A DNA stretch of 64,000 bases from Ruminococcaceae bacterium UBA7217 (GCA_002490425.1 DKTZ01000019.1:1-64000); one strand, 5' to 3'; shown: positions 1 to 7,996, counted from the stretch's first letter. Numbers and translations are program-made. Notes: generated by a model from the sequence alone, not told the origin.

Positions 1-104
1 TTTGAAATAAAAAATTATATTTATATAATAATACAAATTTAGTAGGAATTCAAGATGTAAATAAAAAACAGCGGAGAAAATTCCAGGCTTTGTTAAAACT
101 CAAA

Positions 105-126
105 GGGAGGGCGTGGAAGCCCTCCC
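105..126 (-). terminator. Hairpin downstream of GPH transporter
   Basis: Positions 105-112 (GGGAGGGC) pair perfectly with 119-126 (GCCCTCCC) around a 6-nt loop. It lies just after the stop of the minus-strand transporter and is followed by only a short T run (TTTG), so it is either a weak terminator or another of the intergenic hairpins common in this window. Confidence 0.5.
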
Positions 127-150
127 CGTAAAATGATTATATTTTATCTG

Positions 151-1611
151 TTATTTGCTTTCGGCTTTTGCTCGGCGCTCCTGAAGAGCCTTTGAAATAG
201 CCTGCTTTTTCTCACCTACTATGTCATATTTGAACATAGGAACAATTGAGAGAAGAGCGAGAATGCCGGGGACTGCTGTATAAGCAAAGAAAATAATGTC
301 CTTTGTATGTGTCGTAAAGCCAGCCGCTGTGCCTGCGTTAATCTGCGAAAGCGTGTCTGCATAGCCCGAGAACTGAACGAATACAAGACCGAGAGCCGTG
401 CCAAGAGCGAGGCATACTTTAATTGTAAGAGTAAGGATTGAATAAGCCGCGCCTTCCATTCTTTTGCCTGTTTCGTATTCGTAATAGTCAACTGCGTCGG
501 CAGTCATAATCATAGGCATAAGTGTAACTGCGCCGAACTGAAGACCGATAAGGAACAAAGATGCATAGAAGAGAACTGTAAGAACAATATTAGAGGGATT
601 GCTGAACCAGAAATGACCTACTACGAATGAGAAAATCGAAGCGGCAAAGCCGTAAACGGAAAGAAGAATATATGCTTTTTTCTCATTCATTTTCTTTATA
701 AGCAAGGGGCAAAGCGCCATTGAAATCATTGAGCCGACTGCTGTTACAATGCCGAGAACGGCAACAAGGTTTTGCGAGCCTAAAAGAACATTTGCCGCCT
801 GAACCTGAATACCCATTGCCATCTGTCTGCCGAAGCCGAGGAAATAAGAAACGATTACGAGCATAAGCGGTTTATTGTTTTTGAGAGCTAAAAGCATATC
901 CTTTGCCGTTACCTTTTCATTGGATTCAACCTTAACTCTCTCTTTATTTACAAGAGGAATAAGGGCAAAAAGCGCACAGCCGAGAACGGCCGTAAGAATT
1001 GCAGTGCCGAGATATTCTGACGCTATCATAGGTGTGTCGGTTTCGCCCTTTGCAACGATAACCTTTGAGCCACCTTTAATTATGAGGCAGACAATAGGAA
1101 CAATAACAACGCAGGCTGAAAATCCAATCTGCTTAAATGTGTTTGAGATTGAAACAACATTTGTACGCTCTGTCGGGTCGGGAGTAAGCGCAGACGCGAT
1201 ACCCTGTGAGGGAACATCGCCCATTGTCATTGCTATGCTCCAGATAAGGTATGTAACGAAAATCCAAGCATAAAGTGCAAAGCCTGTGAAAGGCACTTTA
1301 ACAAATACAACCGCAGTGAAAACAAGAAGCGGTACTATTGAGTACATTATCATTGATTTGAATTTGCCGTATTTTGACTTTGAACGGTCAACAAGTCCGC
1401 CGACAACAGGGTCTGCAACGGCAGAAATTATTTTTGCAACGAGGATTAAAATACCTACCACTGCAATGTCCGCACCGAGAATTGATGCGTCAAACTCCGC
1501 CTGATAGGAATTAAGAAGCCCCACTATTGCCTGAAAGCCGAAAAGTCCGAGGGAATAAGCGGCGATTTCTTTAAAATTCATATATTTTTTCGCCTGTGTT
1601 TTTTCACTCAT
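151..1611 (-). CDS. GPH-family sugar:cation symporter (MFS)
   Basis: Multi-pass membrane transporter of the glycoside-pentoside-hexuronide:cation symporter family, about 486 residues with roughly 12 hydrophobic segments. The family signature is visible as DPVVGGLVDRSKSKYGKFK between the second and third segments (Asp, then DR and GKF). These carriers import sugars or glycosides with Na+ or H+; the substrate cannot be read from sequence. An in-frame ATG 18 nt upstream gives a longer version, but the promoter at 1646-1675 would leave it almost no leader. The ATG at 1611 has GGGG upstream and is preferred. It has its own promoter and is one of three GPH carriers in the window. Confidence 0.85.
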   Translation of the reverse strand: MSEKTQAKKYMNFKEIAAYSLGLFGFQAIVGLLNSYQAEFDASILGADIAVVGILILVAKIISAVADPVVGGLVDRSKSKYGKFKSMIMYSIVPLLVFTAVVFVKVPFTGFALYAWIFVTYLIWSIAMTMGDVPSQGIASALTPDPTERTNVVSISNTFKQIGFSACVVIVPIVCLIIKGGSKVIVAKGETDTPMIASEYLGTAILTAVLGCALFALIPLVNKERVKVESNEKVTAKDMLLALKNNKPLMLVIVSYFLGFGRQMAMGIQVQAANVLLGSQNLVAVLGIVTAVGSMISMALCPLLIKKMNEKKAYILLSVYGFAASIFSFVVGHFWFSNPSNIVLTVLFYASLFLIGLQFGAVTLMPMIMTADAVDYYEYETGKRMEGAAYSILTLTIKVCLALGTALGLVFVQFSGYADTLSQINAGTAAGFTTHTKDIIFFAYTAVPGILALLSIVPMFKYDIVGEKKQAISKALQERRAKAESK

Positions 1612-1645
1612 AAGAACAACCCCATTCATAAAAAATAATAAATAA

Positions 1646-1675
1646 AGTATATCACAAAAGCATATTATCCGTCAA
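1646..1675 (-). promoter_or_regulatory. Sigma-A promoter for GPH transporter
   Basis: Minus strand: TTGACG (1670-1675), an 18-nt spacer, TATACT (1646-1651). It points into the transporter gene with a leader of about 30 nt. Confidence 0.6.
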
Positions 1676-1680
1676 TATTT

Positions 1681-3750
1681 TTATAAAGACAAAGCAGCAT
1701 CATAGGCTGTTGATGTTGCATTGCGGATTCTGCCGACCTTTGAAGAGTCGCCTACATTCAAGACCTTTATTCCACTGTTTTGGAGCTCTGTGTAAATCGC
1801 TGTATCGGGCTTTGAGCCGAGAGCCAGAACAACTGCGTCTGCAAGGATTTCTCTCTTCTCTTTTGTTTTAACGTTTTCCGTAACGATTTTACCGTCATAA
1901 ATTTCGGAAAGCTTTTCACTCGTTAAGAATGTCGTCTGCTTTTCACGAAGTCTTGGTAAAATGTCGTCAAGGTGCTGCATCCAAGTGTTTGGAGCCAAGG
2001 TGTCCGCCATTTCAATGACGGTCGTTTTACAGCCGTTTTCATTAAGATATTCGGCCGTTTCAAGACCCGTCATTCCCGAACCTATCACGGCTACCTTTTT
2101 ATTCTTAAGGTCCGCTTTGCCCGTCAGCACATCTTCAAATGTGCAAACAAATGAATCGCTGTATTCGCCGCCGAATTTAGGCCTTATCGGTTTACTGCCT
2201 GCGGCATAAATTACCGCATAAGGATTATAAGTTTTTACGAGTTCGGCTGTAGCGCTTGTATTATAGAGAATTTCAACGCCTTCTTCACTACAAAGAGCGG
2301 TTAAATCTTCAATAAGCCAGCCGATTTTGGCTTTATGGGGCGGTGCAGACGCAAGATTTAGCTGACCGCCTGTTTTATCGCTATTTTCCAAAACAGTAAC
2401 GGAAAACCCTCGAAGTGATGCTACATAAGCAGCAGTAAGACCCGAAGCACCTGTGCCGATAACAACTATTCTTCTGCCGTTTCCGTCTTTCGATATTTCT
2501 TTGCCCTCACTGCCTACAAAGGGATTTACGGCGCACTCGCCGTGACCGCCTTTATATGCGTTTGTCTGCATTGACTCGAAGCAGTTAAGACAGCAAATAC
2601 AACGTCTTATTGTTTTGCCGTTCTGCGCTTTATTTGCCCAGTCGGGGTCTGCAATATGAGGTCTGCCGAGAGATACAAAGTCCTGTACCCCTTCTTTTAA
2701 CTGATTTTCCGCCTGTTCGGGAGAACGGATAAGGTTCGCGGCGATTACGGGGATACCCACAGCCTCTTTAACCGCTTTTGCCATATATTTACGCCAGCCC
2801 GGTTCAAATGAAACAGGCTCGAGCCAATAGTTAAATGTGTCATAGCCTGCGCAGGAAACGTCAATAGCGTCAATGCCAAGCTTTTCAAGCTCTTTGGCTA
2901 TTTTCACACCCTCTTCGAGATTATAGCCCTTGTTTTCTTCACCGATATACGAATAGCACTCGTCAACGGACAAGCGTACAACAAGAGGAAATTCCTTTCC
3001 GCAACGCTCACGAATACCGTTTATTATGTTTGTGATAAACCTCATACGGTTCTCAAAGCTGCCGCCGTATTCGTCGGTTCGCTTATTCGTTACGGGGCTT
3101 AAAAACTGCTGAAGAAGATAGCCGTGGGCGGCGTGAAGCTCAACTCCGTCACATCCTGCATTTTTAACACGTACTGCGCCGTCAACAAAATTCTTTTCAA
3201 GCTCCTTAATTTCCTTGTGCGAAAGTGCCCGCACTCTGCCGCCTGCAAAATAAGCCGGCTCGCACTTTGAAGGAGCAACAGACGAGGGAACAATGTTCTT
3301 TTGGAGAAGTGTAGGGCCGAATTTAGGAGTCAGATTATAAAGGATTTTTCCGTAAATGCCCTTTGTCATTTTTTGAGCCGCAATGCTAAGCGGAACCGTG
3401 CCCACCATTAAGCCCACATTTTGCCGACCCGGGTGGTGGAGCTGAACGAAAAGCTTTGCGCCGTGTTTATGTATGCGGTCAGCCATTTCCCTGAGAGGCT
3501 CGATTATTCCATCGGAGCTTACAGAAAGCTGAGCAAAAGCAGACGCACCTGTTTTGTCGTTAACCCTTGTAATTTCGGTGATAATAAGACCCGTGCCGCC
3601 CTTTGCACGCTCTTCGTAATAATTCATCATTTTTTCGGTAGGCTTGCCGTCAAAATCCCCGAATCCCATAAGCATGGGAGCCATAACAATTCGATTTTTT
3701 ATTTCACAAGAGCCTATTTTCATAGGCGTAAAAAGCATTTTTTCGCTCAT
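1681..3750 (-). CDS. Old-yellow-enzyme flavin/Fe-S oxidoreductase (2,4-dienoyl-CoA/enoate reductase type)
   Basis: About 689 residues with FadH/BaiCD/enoate-reductase architecture: an N-terminal FMN-binding TIM barrel (NRIVMAPMLMGFGD near the start, HAAHGYLLQQFLSP in the middle), a cysteine cluster near residues 380-405 (CICCLNC, then Cys 16 residues later), and C-terminal FAD/NAD(P)H domains with Rossmann motifs VVIGTGASGLTAA and VAVIGSGMTGLETA. Such enzymes reduce C=C bonds of enoates or bile-acid-like substrates using NAD(P)H. The frame stays open to 4032, but the ATG at 3750 follows GGGAGG at ideal spacing and matches the family N-terminus, so it is the start. The cysteine spacing differs slightly from the usual CxxCxxxC. 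No neighbour identifies the substrate. Confidence 0.85.
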   Translation of the reverse strand: MSEKMLFTPMKIGSCEIKNRIVMAPMLMGFGDFDGKPTEKMMNYYEERAKGGTGLIITEITRVNDKTGASAFAQLSVSSDGIIEPLREMADRIHKHGAKLFVQLHHPGRQNVGLMVGTVPLSIAAQKMTKGIYGKILYNLTPKFGPTLLQKNIVPSSVAPSKCEPAYFAGGRVRALSHKEIKELEKNFVDGAVRVKNAGCDGVELHAAHGYLLQQFLSPVTNKRTDEYGGSFENRMRFITNIINGIRERCGKEFPLVVRLSVDECYSYIGEENKGYNLEEGVKIAKELEKLGIDAIDVSCAGYDTFNYWLEPVSFEPGWRKYMAKAVKEAVGIPVIAANLIRSPEQAENQLKEGVQDFVSLGRPHIADPDWANKAQNGKTIRRCICCLNCFESMQTNAYKGGHGECAVNPFVGSEGKEISKDGNGRRIVVIGTGASGLTAAYVASLRGFSVTVLENSDKTGGQLNLASAPPHKAKIGWLIEDLTALCSEEGVEILYNTSATAELVKTYNPYAVIYAAGSKPIRPKFGGEYSDSFVCTFEDVLTGKADLKNKKVAVIGSGMTGLETAEYLNENGCKTTVIEMADTLAPNTWMQHLDDILPRLREKQTTFLTSEKLSEIYDGKIVTENVKTKEKREILADAVVLALGSKPDTAIYTELQNSGIKVLNVGDSSKVGRIRNATSTAYDAALSL

Positions 3751-3818
3751 TCCGTTTTCCTCCCAATTCATATATAATAATTGTAACATAAGGGAAAGAG
3801 ATTTACAACAAAAAAATA

Positions 3819-3838
3819 GGACAGCCGGTCGGCTGTCC
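3819..3838 (+). repeat. Variable-stem hairpin, subfamily B
   Basis: Perfect 9-bp stem (GGACAGCCG/CGGCTGTCC) around GT. The CG-GT-CG centre is shared with the copies at 3845, 7000, 18337 and 22825. Confidence 0.6.
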
Positions 3839-3844
3839 CAGCTT

Positions 3845-3869
3845 GTAGGGTGCATCGACCCGATGCACC
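3845..3869 (-). repeat. Variable-stem hairpin, subfamily B
   Basis: Read on the minus strand: GGTGCATCG, GGT, CGATGCACC, then CTAC. The 9-bp stem is perfect. The loop and CTAC flank match the copy at 22825, but the stem sequence differs. Confidence 0.65.
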
Positions 3870-3911
3870 GCAGAAGCAAGAATATAATTATTTCAGAATG
3901 CCGAAGTTGCG

Positions 3912-3949
3912 GGTGTCCTGCGGACACCTTTGAATACAAAGTATTCAAA
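3912..3949. repeat. Two adjacent small palindromes
   Basis: GGTGTCC-TGC-GGACACC (3912-3928) is followed directly by TTTGAATAC-AAA-GTATTCAAA (3929-3949), both perfect. They sit in the 350-bp gene-free stretch 3751-4100, which is filled with hairpins and holds no supported gene. Confidence 0.5.
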
Positions 3950-4016
3950 AGCAACGTCCGAGCCGACAGGCGGGAAGGGCTTCCCCTGCTGTATGCCCAC
4001 CGAAAATGCGAAATAA

Positions 4017-4042
4017 GGACAGGTGTGGGCACCTGTCCCTAC
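4017..4042 (+). repeat. Variable-stem hairpin, subfamily A
   Basis: GGACAGGTG (4017-4025), loop TGGG, CACCTGTCC (4030-4038), then CTAC. Same template as 7146, 18392, 35920 and 35969: a 9-bp stem ending in RTG/CAY, a 4-nt loop and a (C/T)TAC flank. Confidence 0.7.
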
Positions 4043-4055
4043 TCGGCAAAAAAAC

Positions 4056-4079
4056 GGCGGGAGCAAGCCCCCGCCCTAC
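4056..4079 (+). repeat. Variable-stem hairpin, subfamily C
   Basis: GGCGGG (4056-4061), AGCAAGC loop, CCCGCC (4070-4075), then CTAC. The copy at 53152 has the same length and loop, with one stem-base change. Confidence 0.65.
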
Positions 4080-4100
4080 TCATACAAAATAAAGTTTTTG

Positions 4101-4928
4101 TTATTCTGTTGTCAAATAGAGTTCTTTCATTCGTTCGACATATTCACTGTCTGCACAATCGGATTTTTCCAAAATGTCAATTGATTCTTTAATAAAGTGC
4201 TTTGCGTTTTCATTTGTTTCTGCTTCAAAATCAATTAAGTTGAGCGTTGCGCCGATAATACTGTCTCCGTTTGCTTTATTATCTGCCATTTTCTCAATTT
4301 CATTTAAAGCTAAATCGTATTCTCCTCTTACAAAAAGTGCGTGAGCGTATTCAGACCAAACAAAATACTTATGAATACCGGTAAGCGACTGCTCAATTTC
4401 CTTTTGAATATTTTTTTGAAAAGCATCGCTCTGAACTACTGCTTCAAGCTTTTGGAAGCCCCAATTTTTCAAATTGCTGTCTTTACTGTCAACCGCAATT
4501 TGATGCAGAAGTGAATGTATTTTTTCATATTTGCCCTCTGAAATACATTTGTCGCAGTACTCGTCTGCTTCATCAAGTTTTCCGTTACTTAAAAGAAAGC
4601 GGATATAAAACTCATCGGTATAGGTAAAAGCACTTATCGCAATAGTATCTTGCTGGTACTCGTCCCTTATTTCAAACACATCGTCAAAATAAGGCTTCAG
4701 CTTATCGTAATTATCCCCTTTCATACTGTAATACTCAGTTAAAAAGCTTAAAACATCACGTGATTTTGTAATTTTATAAGCCAAAGCATAATAATCAAAA
4801 TATTTGCTGTCTGAAACGTCATCAATTTCATCACTTGTAATATTTAAAATCGGTGTTCTTGTAAAGACCAAAGCAATTGATATTAACGAAATGACCGAAA
4901 GAATTATTGCCGTTATTCTTCTTTTCAT
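4101..4928 (-). CDS. Membrane-anchored helical-repeat protein of ABC module
   Basis: 275-residue protein with one N-terminal hydrophobic anchor (about residues 5-24) followed by a long hydrophilic part rich in helical, TPR-like stretches (for example YALAYKITKSRDVLSFL, ALFVRGEYDLALNEIEKM). There is no lipobox cysteine. Its ATG overlaps the stop of the preceding permease gene (TAATG), so it is translationally coupled as the last gene of the GntR-ATPase-permease module. It probably faces outward and may be a substrate-binding or signalling partner. No family is recognised and the function is unknown. Confidence 0.7.
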   Translation of the reverse strand: MKRRITAIILSVISLISIALVFTRTPILNITSDEIDDVSDSKYFDYYALAYKITKSRDVLSFLTEYYSMKGDNYDKLKPYFDDVFEIRDEYQQDTIAISAFTYTDEFYIRFLLSNGKLDEADEYCDKCISEGKYEKIHSLLHQIAVDSKDSNLKNWGFQKLEAVVQSDAFQKNIQKEIEQSLTGIHKYFVWSEYAHALFVRGEYDLALNEIEKMADNKANGDSIIGATLNLIDFEAETNENAKHFIKESIDILEKSDCADSEYVERMKELYLTTE

Positions 4929-5614
4929 TATGACCTGCTCCTTTCAAGTGAAATGCGCTCACTTAAGAAATATCCGAGCGACGCCAAAAGAACTGCCAAG
5001 GGTATAATAAGCATAGTAAATGCGGGGGTAAAATATGAGCTGATTAAACCTGTATCACTTCCGAAATATGTAAACAGCACCAAAACTGCAATTGCCGCCG
5101 CACAAGCAAGAATCATCAAAAATGTCATCACTTTTTTATCAAGCCTGTAAAAAATCATAGCAAACAGATAGCCTGCAATCATAGACAGTGCGAAAACCGA
5201 TGTGCATACAATTATCTTGTATACGAGAAATATTTTCATATCCGAAACGGCAAGTCCTTCATTATCATCGGCAAAAATCAATGTAAAATAATCGTTTTGC
5301 GATTTGATTAAATAACACGCAACGTTTATTATTGCGGAAACGACAAGCGTTGACGGCAAAGAAAGAAGAAAGCTTTCGTAAATTCCTGCGTTTTGGTAGC
5401 CGTTTTGAAGCAAATATTTATAGGGCTTTTTGAACGACATTATGCCGAATACAAAGAAGAAAATTCCTTTAATTATTGAAAGCCAAGCGTCAATCTCCGT
5501 AACTTCTCTGTAGGGCTTTGTAAATATATACTGAATAATTGAAAATACTATAACTGCCGCTAAAAAAGGTGCAAGAGTCTTGTAGCGGTATGCTGCTGCG
5601 TGCCTGAGTTTCAT
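4928..5614 (-). CDS. ABC-2-like transporter membrane subunit
   Basis: 228-residue integral membrane protein with about six hydrophobic segments and short loops, consistent with the permease half of a small ABC exporter. Its start overlaps the end of the ATPase gene (stop at 5611), and its stop overlaps the start of the downstream membrane-anchored protein by one base, so the three are translated together. The polar loop around residues 105-120 (SQNDYFTLIFADDNEG) lies between predicted segments. No specific family motif is seen; the assignment rests on topology and context. Confidence 0.7.
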   Translation of the reverse strand: MKLRHAAAYRYKTLAPFLAAVIVFSIIQYIFTKPYREVTEIDAWLSIIKGIFFFVFGIMSFKKPYKYLLQNGYQNAGIYESFLLSLPSTLVVSAIINVACYLIKSQNDYFTLIFADDNEGLAVSDMKIFLVYKIIVCTSVFALSMIAGYLFAMIFYRLDKKVMTFLMILACAAAIAVLVLFTYFGSDTGLISSYFTPAFTMLIIPLAVLLASLGYFLSERISLERSRS

Positions 5615-6480
5615 AATGTTTCTCTCCCCTCGTCTTCTGTAAGCTTAATAAACAGTTCCTGCAAGGTTAATTTTTTGATTTCCAATCCCGTCACAGTGCT
5701 GTGCGGAATTTCACTGCCGATCACATAATACGATGCACTGTTCCCGAAATACTGCTTTGAAATGACGTTTTTATCTTCCGTCAGCTCGCAAAGCAAGGTT
5801 TTGTCACCCGAAATGCAAAAACTGTTTTCCAATACATTTATACAGTCGTCATTTAAAATGATTTTACCTTTATCTATTATTACGAGCTTTTCAATAATGT
5901 TTGAAATTTCGGAAATCAAATGCGTTGTTAAAATGAATGTGCCGTCTGTTTCCGAATACCGTTCAAGCAAAAGCCTGTAAAACACTTCTCGGTTTACTGC
6001 GTCAAGCCCCAAAGTAGGCTCATCGAAAAATACATACGGTGTGTTTATGCAAAGACCGATTATATTTTTAAACGCTGTGTTGCCGCCCGTTGAAAGCTCT
6101 TTTATACGAGATTTTGCCTTAAGCCCGAATTTTTCGAGCATTGCATTTGCTTTTTCGGCATCAAAGCTTTTGCGGAACTTTTTAGTATCCTTAAAAATCT
6201 CGTTTATGCTCATATCAGGCGGATACAAGTTATCCTCGCTTATCAAAAATATATCCTCAAAATAAAGCCGGTCTTTGTTGCTGTGTTTTTCTCCGTCTAT
6301 GTATATTTCGCCGTCAAAGCCTGTGCTTCTTCCGTCAATAATGTTTAAAAGCGTTGATTTGCCTGCACCGTTTCTGCCCAAAAGTCCATAAATTTTTCCT
6401 TTCTCGAACTCCAAAGAAACACTGTCAAGCGCTGTTTTTTTGCCGTATTTTTTGGTGATGTTCTTAATTTCAATCCCCAT
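5611..6480 (-). CDS. ABC transporter ATP-binding protein
   Basis: About 289 residues with an ABC ATPase domain: Walker A GLLGRNGAGKSTLL near residue 35, a signature region degenerated to ELSTGGNTAFKNI, and Walker B VFFDEPTLGLDAV. The degenerate signature (TGG rather than SGG) is typical of small YtrB-like exporter ATPases next to YtrA regulators. The frame extends upstream through a TTG, but the ATG at 6480 has AAGGGG about 8 nt upstream and is preferred; it overlaps the regulator gene by 11 nt. It should energise the permease encoded at 4928-5614. Confidence 0.85.
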   Translation of the reverse strand: MGIEIKNITKKYGKKTALDSVSLEFEKGKIYGLLGRNGAGKSTLLNIIDGRSTGFDGEIYIDGEKHSNKDRLYFEDIFLISEDNLYPPDMSINEIFKDTKKFRKSFDAEKANAMLEKFGLKAKSRIKELSTGGNTAFKNIIGLCINTPYVFFDEPTLGLDAVNREVFYRLLLERYSETDGTFILTTHLISEISNIIEKLVIIDKGKIILNDDCINVLENSFCISGDKTLLCELTEDKNVISKQYFGNSASYYVIGSEIPHSTVTGLEIKKLTLQELFIKLTEDEGRETL

Positions 6481-6844
6481 TTTTATAACCCCTTTCAATT
6501 AAACTGTTTATTTCGTCTTTGCTGAGTCCCAGCTTTTGTGCTTCGGAAACAAGAGGCGAAATGAAATCTTCATAAAAGCTCTCCTGCCGTTTCTTTCTGA
6601 TTTTTTCGGTTGCTCCCGAAGTCACAAACATTCCGAGTCCCCGTTTTTTATAAATTATATTTTCCGAAACCAAAATGTTCATACCCTTAAGAACAGTTGC
6701 GGGATTTATTTGCAGTGAAACGGAAAGCTCTGTAGTGGAAGGAATCTGCGTTTCTTCAGGGAATGTGCCTGTAAAAATTGCGTCTTCAAGCTGTTCTGCT
6801 ATTTGAATGTAAATAGGTTTGTCGTCCGAAAACTTGAATACCAT
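6470..6844 (-). CDS. GntR-family (YtrA-type) transcriptional regulator
   Basis: 124 residues: an N-terminal winged-helix GntR domain (PIYIQIAEQLEDAIFTGTF, then PATVLKGMNILV) and only a short C-terminal helical tail, which is the YtrA subfamily pattern. In Bacillus, YtrA represses its own operon with adjacent ABC genes and responds to cell-envelope stress. Here it is the first gene of a four-gene unit and has a strong inverted-repeat operator next to its promoter (6900-6925), so autorepression is likely. The inducer is unknown. Confidence 0.85.
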   Translation of the reverse strand: MVFKFSDDKPIYIQIAEQLEDAIFTGTFPEETQIPSTTELSVSLQINPATVLKGMNILVSENIIYKKRGLGMFVTSGATEKIRKKRQESFYEDFISPLVSEAQKLGLSKDEINSLIERGYKNGD

Positions 6845-6899
6845 TTTTGCCTCCTTTCCTGAAATTGCCTTTAAGCTAATGTTTATTTGTTGATTGTTT

Positions 6900-6925
6900 T
6901 AGTTAGTTACTTATATAACTAACTA
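6900..6925 (-). promoter_or_regulatory. Inverted-repeat operator for the GntR regulator
   Basis: AGTTAGTT and AACTAACT form perfect 8-bp arms separated by 8 nt at 6901-6924, and one further T-A pair extends the repeat. It overlaps the downstream edge of the -10 box, an ideal position for repression by the adjacent YtrA-type protein. Confidence 0.65.
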
Positions 6926-6950
6926 TATAACATAAAATATGAATTGTCAA
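6922..6950 (-). promoter_or_regulatory. Sigma-A promoter of the GntR-ABC operon
   Basis: Minus strand: TTGACA (6945-6950), a 17-nt spacer, TATAGT (6922-6927). It drives the regulator and ABC genes. Confidence 0.7.
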
Positions 6951-6999
6951 TAAGTTTGTGAAAAATAGAAATTGTAACAGAACAATTTAACTTTACAAC

Positions 7000-7025
7000 G
7001 GTATGTCGAGGTCGGCATACCCTAC
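7000..7025 (+). repeat. Variable-stem hairpin, subfamily B
   Basis: GGTATGTCG (7000-7008), AGGT, CGGCATACC (7013-7021), then CTAC. All 9 positions pair, one as T-G. The GTCGAGGTCGGC core is identical to the copy at 18337, where the outer stem differs but still pairs. It lies in the gene-free stretch 6845-7184, which otherwise holds the operator, the promoter and two more hairpins. Confidence 0.65.
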
Positions 7026-7032
7026 AAACAGT

Positions 7033-7060
7033 AACGGACAAGCTTTCACGCCTGTCCGTT
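7033..7060 (+). repeat. Intergenic hairpin
   Basis: AACGGACA (7033-7040) pairs with TGTCCGTT (7053-7060) around a 12-nt loop. It is flanked by ACTC, as in the neighbouring hairpin family. Confidence 0.5.
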
Positions 7061-7145
7061 ACTCGTTTTTTATTACACATTTTCGGCGGGCATGGTATCT
7101 CGTCTGCCGACTCGGTCGGTGCTTCTGCTTTTTAGACAAAAAAAT

Positions 7146-7171
7146 GGGACGATGAAGGCATCGTCCCTTAC
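7146..7171 (+). repeat. Variable-stem hairpin, subfamily A
   Basis: GGGACGATG (7146-7154), loop AAGG, CATCGTCCC (7159-7167), then TTAC. Perfect 9-bp stem. Confidence 0.65.
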
Positions 7172-7184
7172 GTTTTGTTCGTAT

Positions 7185-7346
7185 TCAGTTACGGTATTTT
7201 TCCATACCCATTTTTTCGGTTAAACAGCCGAGGCTTTTGTCATACTGGGCTTTAGTAATAGCCCCGTGGGACAGAAACGTATCAAGAAGCTCCTTTTGAT
7301 TTTTATATAATTCTATCTTTTTTTCATCAGAATTGTTTTCCGTCAT
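7185..7346 (-). CDS. Small hypothetical protein (53 aa)
   Basis: Short charged helical protein whose C-terminal half has an SHOCT-like look (LLDTFLSHGAITKAQYD). Such motifs are often found in small oligomerising or accessory proteins. The frame continues upstream to 7385, but the ATG at 7346 has AGAAGGA at good spacing and is preferred. It lies in the AT-rich cassette with the immunity-like gene at 7422. Function unknown. Confidence 0.55.
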   Translation of the reverse strand: MTENNSDEKKIELYKNQKELLDTFLSHGAITKAQYDKSLGCLTEKMGMEKYRN

Positions 7347-7421
7347 AAAATCAATCCTTCTTCTGTTTGAGAATATAAATCTCATGTATTACCTAAATCA
7401 AATGAAATCACGGTACATCAA

Positions 7422-7952
7422 CTACTTATTATAAACTCGTATAATATCGCTTTCTATATATTTTTTTATGGAGGGGTCATCTTCTTTGATTTGTTTGGTT
7501 AATAAACTAAGATAAAAATATAATGCTTCAATATCTTCTCTGTCAAAACAAAGAGAGATATAGTTCTCCGTTATTCCAGCATCCCACAAATGAACACGTA
7601 GATCAGTAACTATATCCGCAATTTCGTGTCCGGGTGCCACATAGGTATAATTCGGATCTAATGTTAAGTCTTTCTGCGGATTTAAAACAAAAGATAAATC
7701 AGGTTCGATAAAATCCAATTCTTCTGTCGATTTAATTTTGTTAAACAGCAATGCTGATAATTTGTTTCGTAAAATTTCTACTTCATAAGAAAGCAATATT
7801 GATGAAGAAATTTTGTAATCCAACCAATTCTCACTTTGCAGTGTTAAATCAATTTTACACCATTGATCATAATAATTAGTTTTGGTACTCTTTTGATAAT
7901 CAGAAATACGGAAATGAAAATTAATCCCGTCTAAATCCAAATAAAGCCACAT
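7422..7952 (-). CDS. Hypothetical protein, possible WapI-like immunity protein
   Basis: 176-residue soluble protein with beta-rich N-terminal and middle segments (GINFHFRISDYQ, YYDQWCKIDLTL) and an acidic C-terminal helical part. The pattern F-x-F/L-x-I-x-x-Y near residue 12, followed by a D-x-W segment, resembles the WapI family of contact-dependent toxin immunity proteins, but the match is by eye and weak. Codon use is AT-rich compared with the flanking araD. No toxin gene is next to it, so if it is an immunity protein it is an orphan. Confidence 0.5.
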   Translation of the reverse strand: MWLYLDLDGINFHFRISDYQKSTKTNYYDQWCKIDLTLQSENWLDYKISSSILLSYEVEILRNKLSALLFNKIKSTEELDFIEPDLSFVLNPQKDLTLDPNYTYVAPGHEIADIVTDLRVHLWDAGITENYISLCFDREDIEALYFYLSLLTKQIKEDDPSIKKYIESDIIRVYNK

Positions 7953-7996
7953 ATTAAAACCGCCTTAATTTATGTTGAACACAAACCCGTCCTTTT

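Noticed and set aside
3819..4079. Possible CRISPR array
   Set aside because: The palindromes differ in sequence and length, spacing is irregular, and no cas genes are present.
3644..4192. Plus-strand open frame of 182 codons across the hairpin cluster
   Set aside because: It has no ribosome binding site, overlaps the supported oxidoreductase and helical-repeat genes in antisense, and is made largely of hairpin sequence.
7087..7112. Imperfect palindrome TCGGCGGGCA/TCTGCCGA
   Set aside because: It has several mismatches and no CTAC-type flank; not distinguishable from chance next to the clear hairpins.
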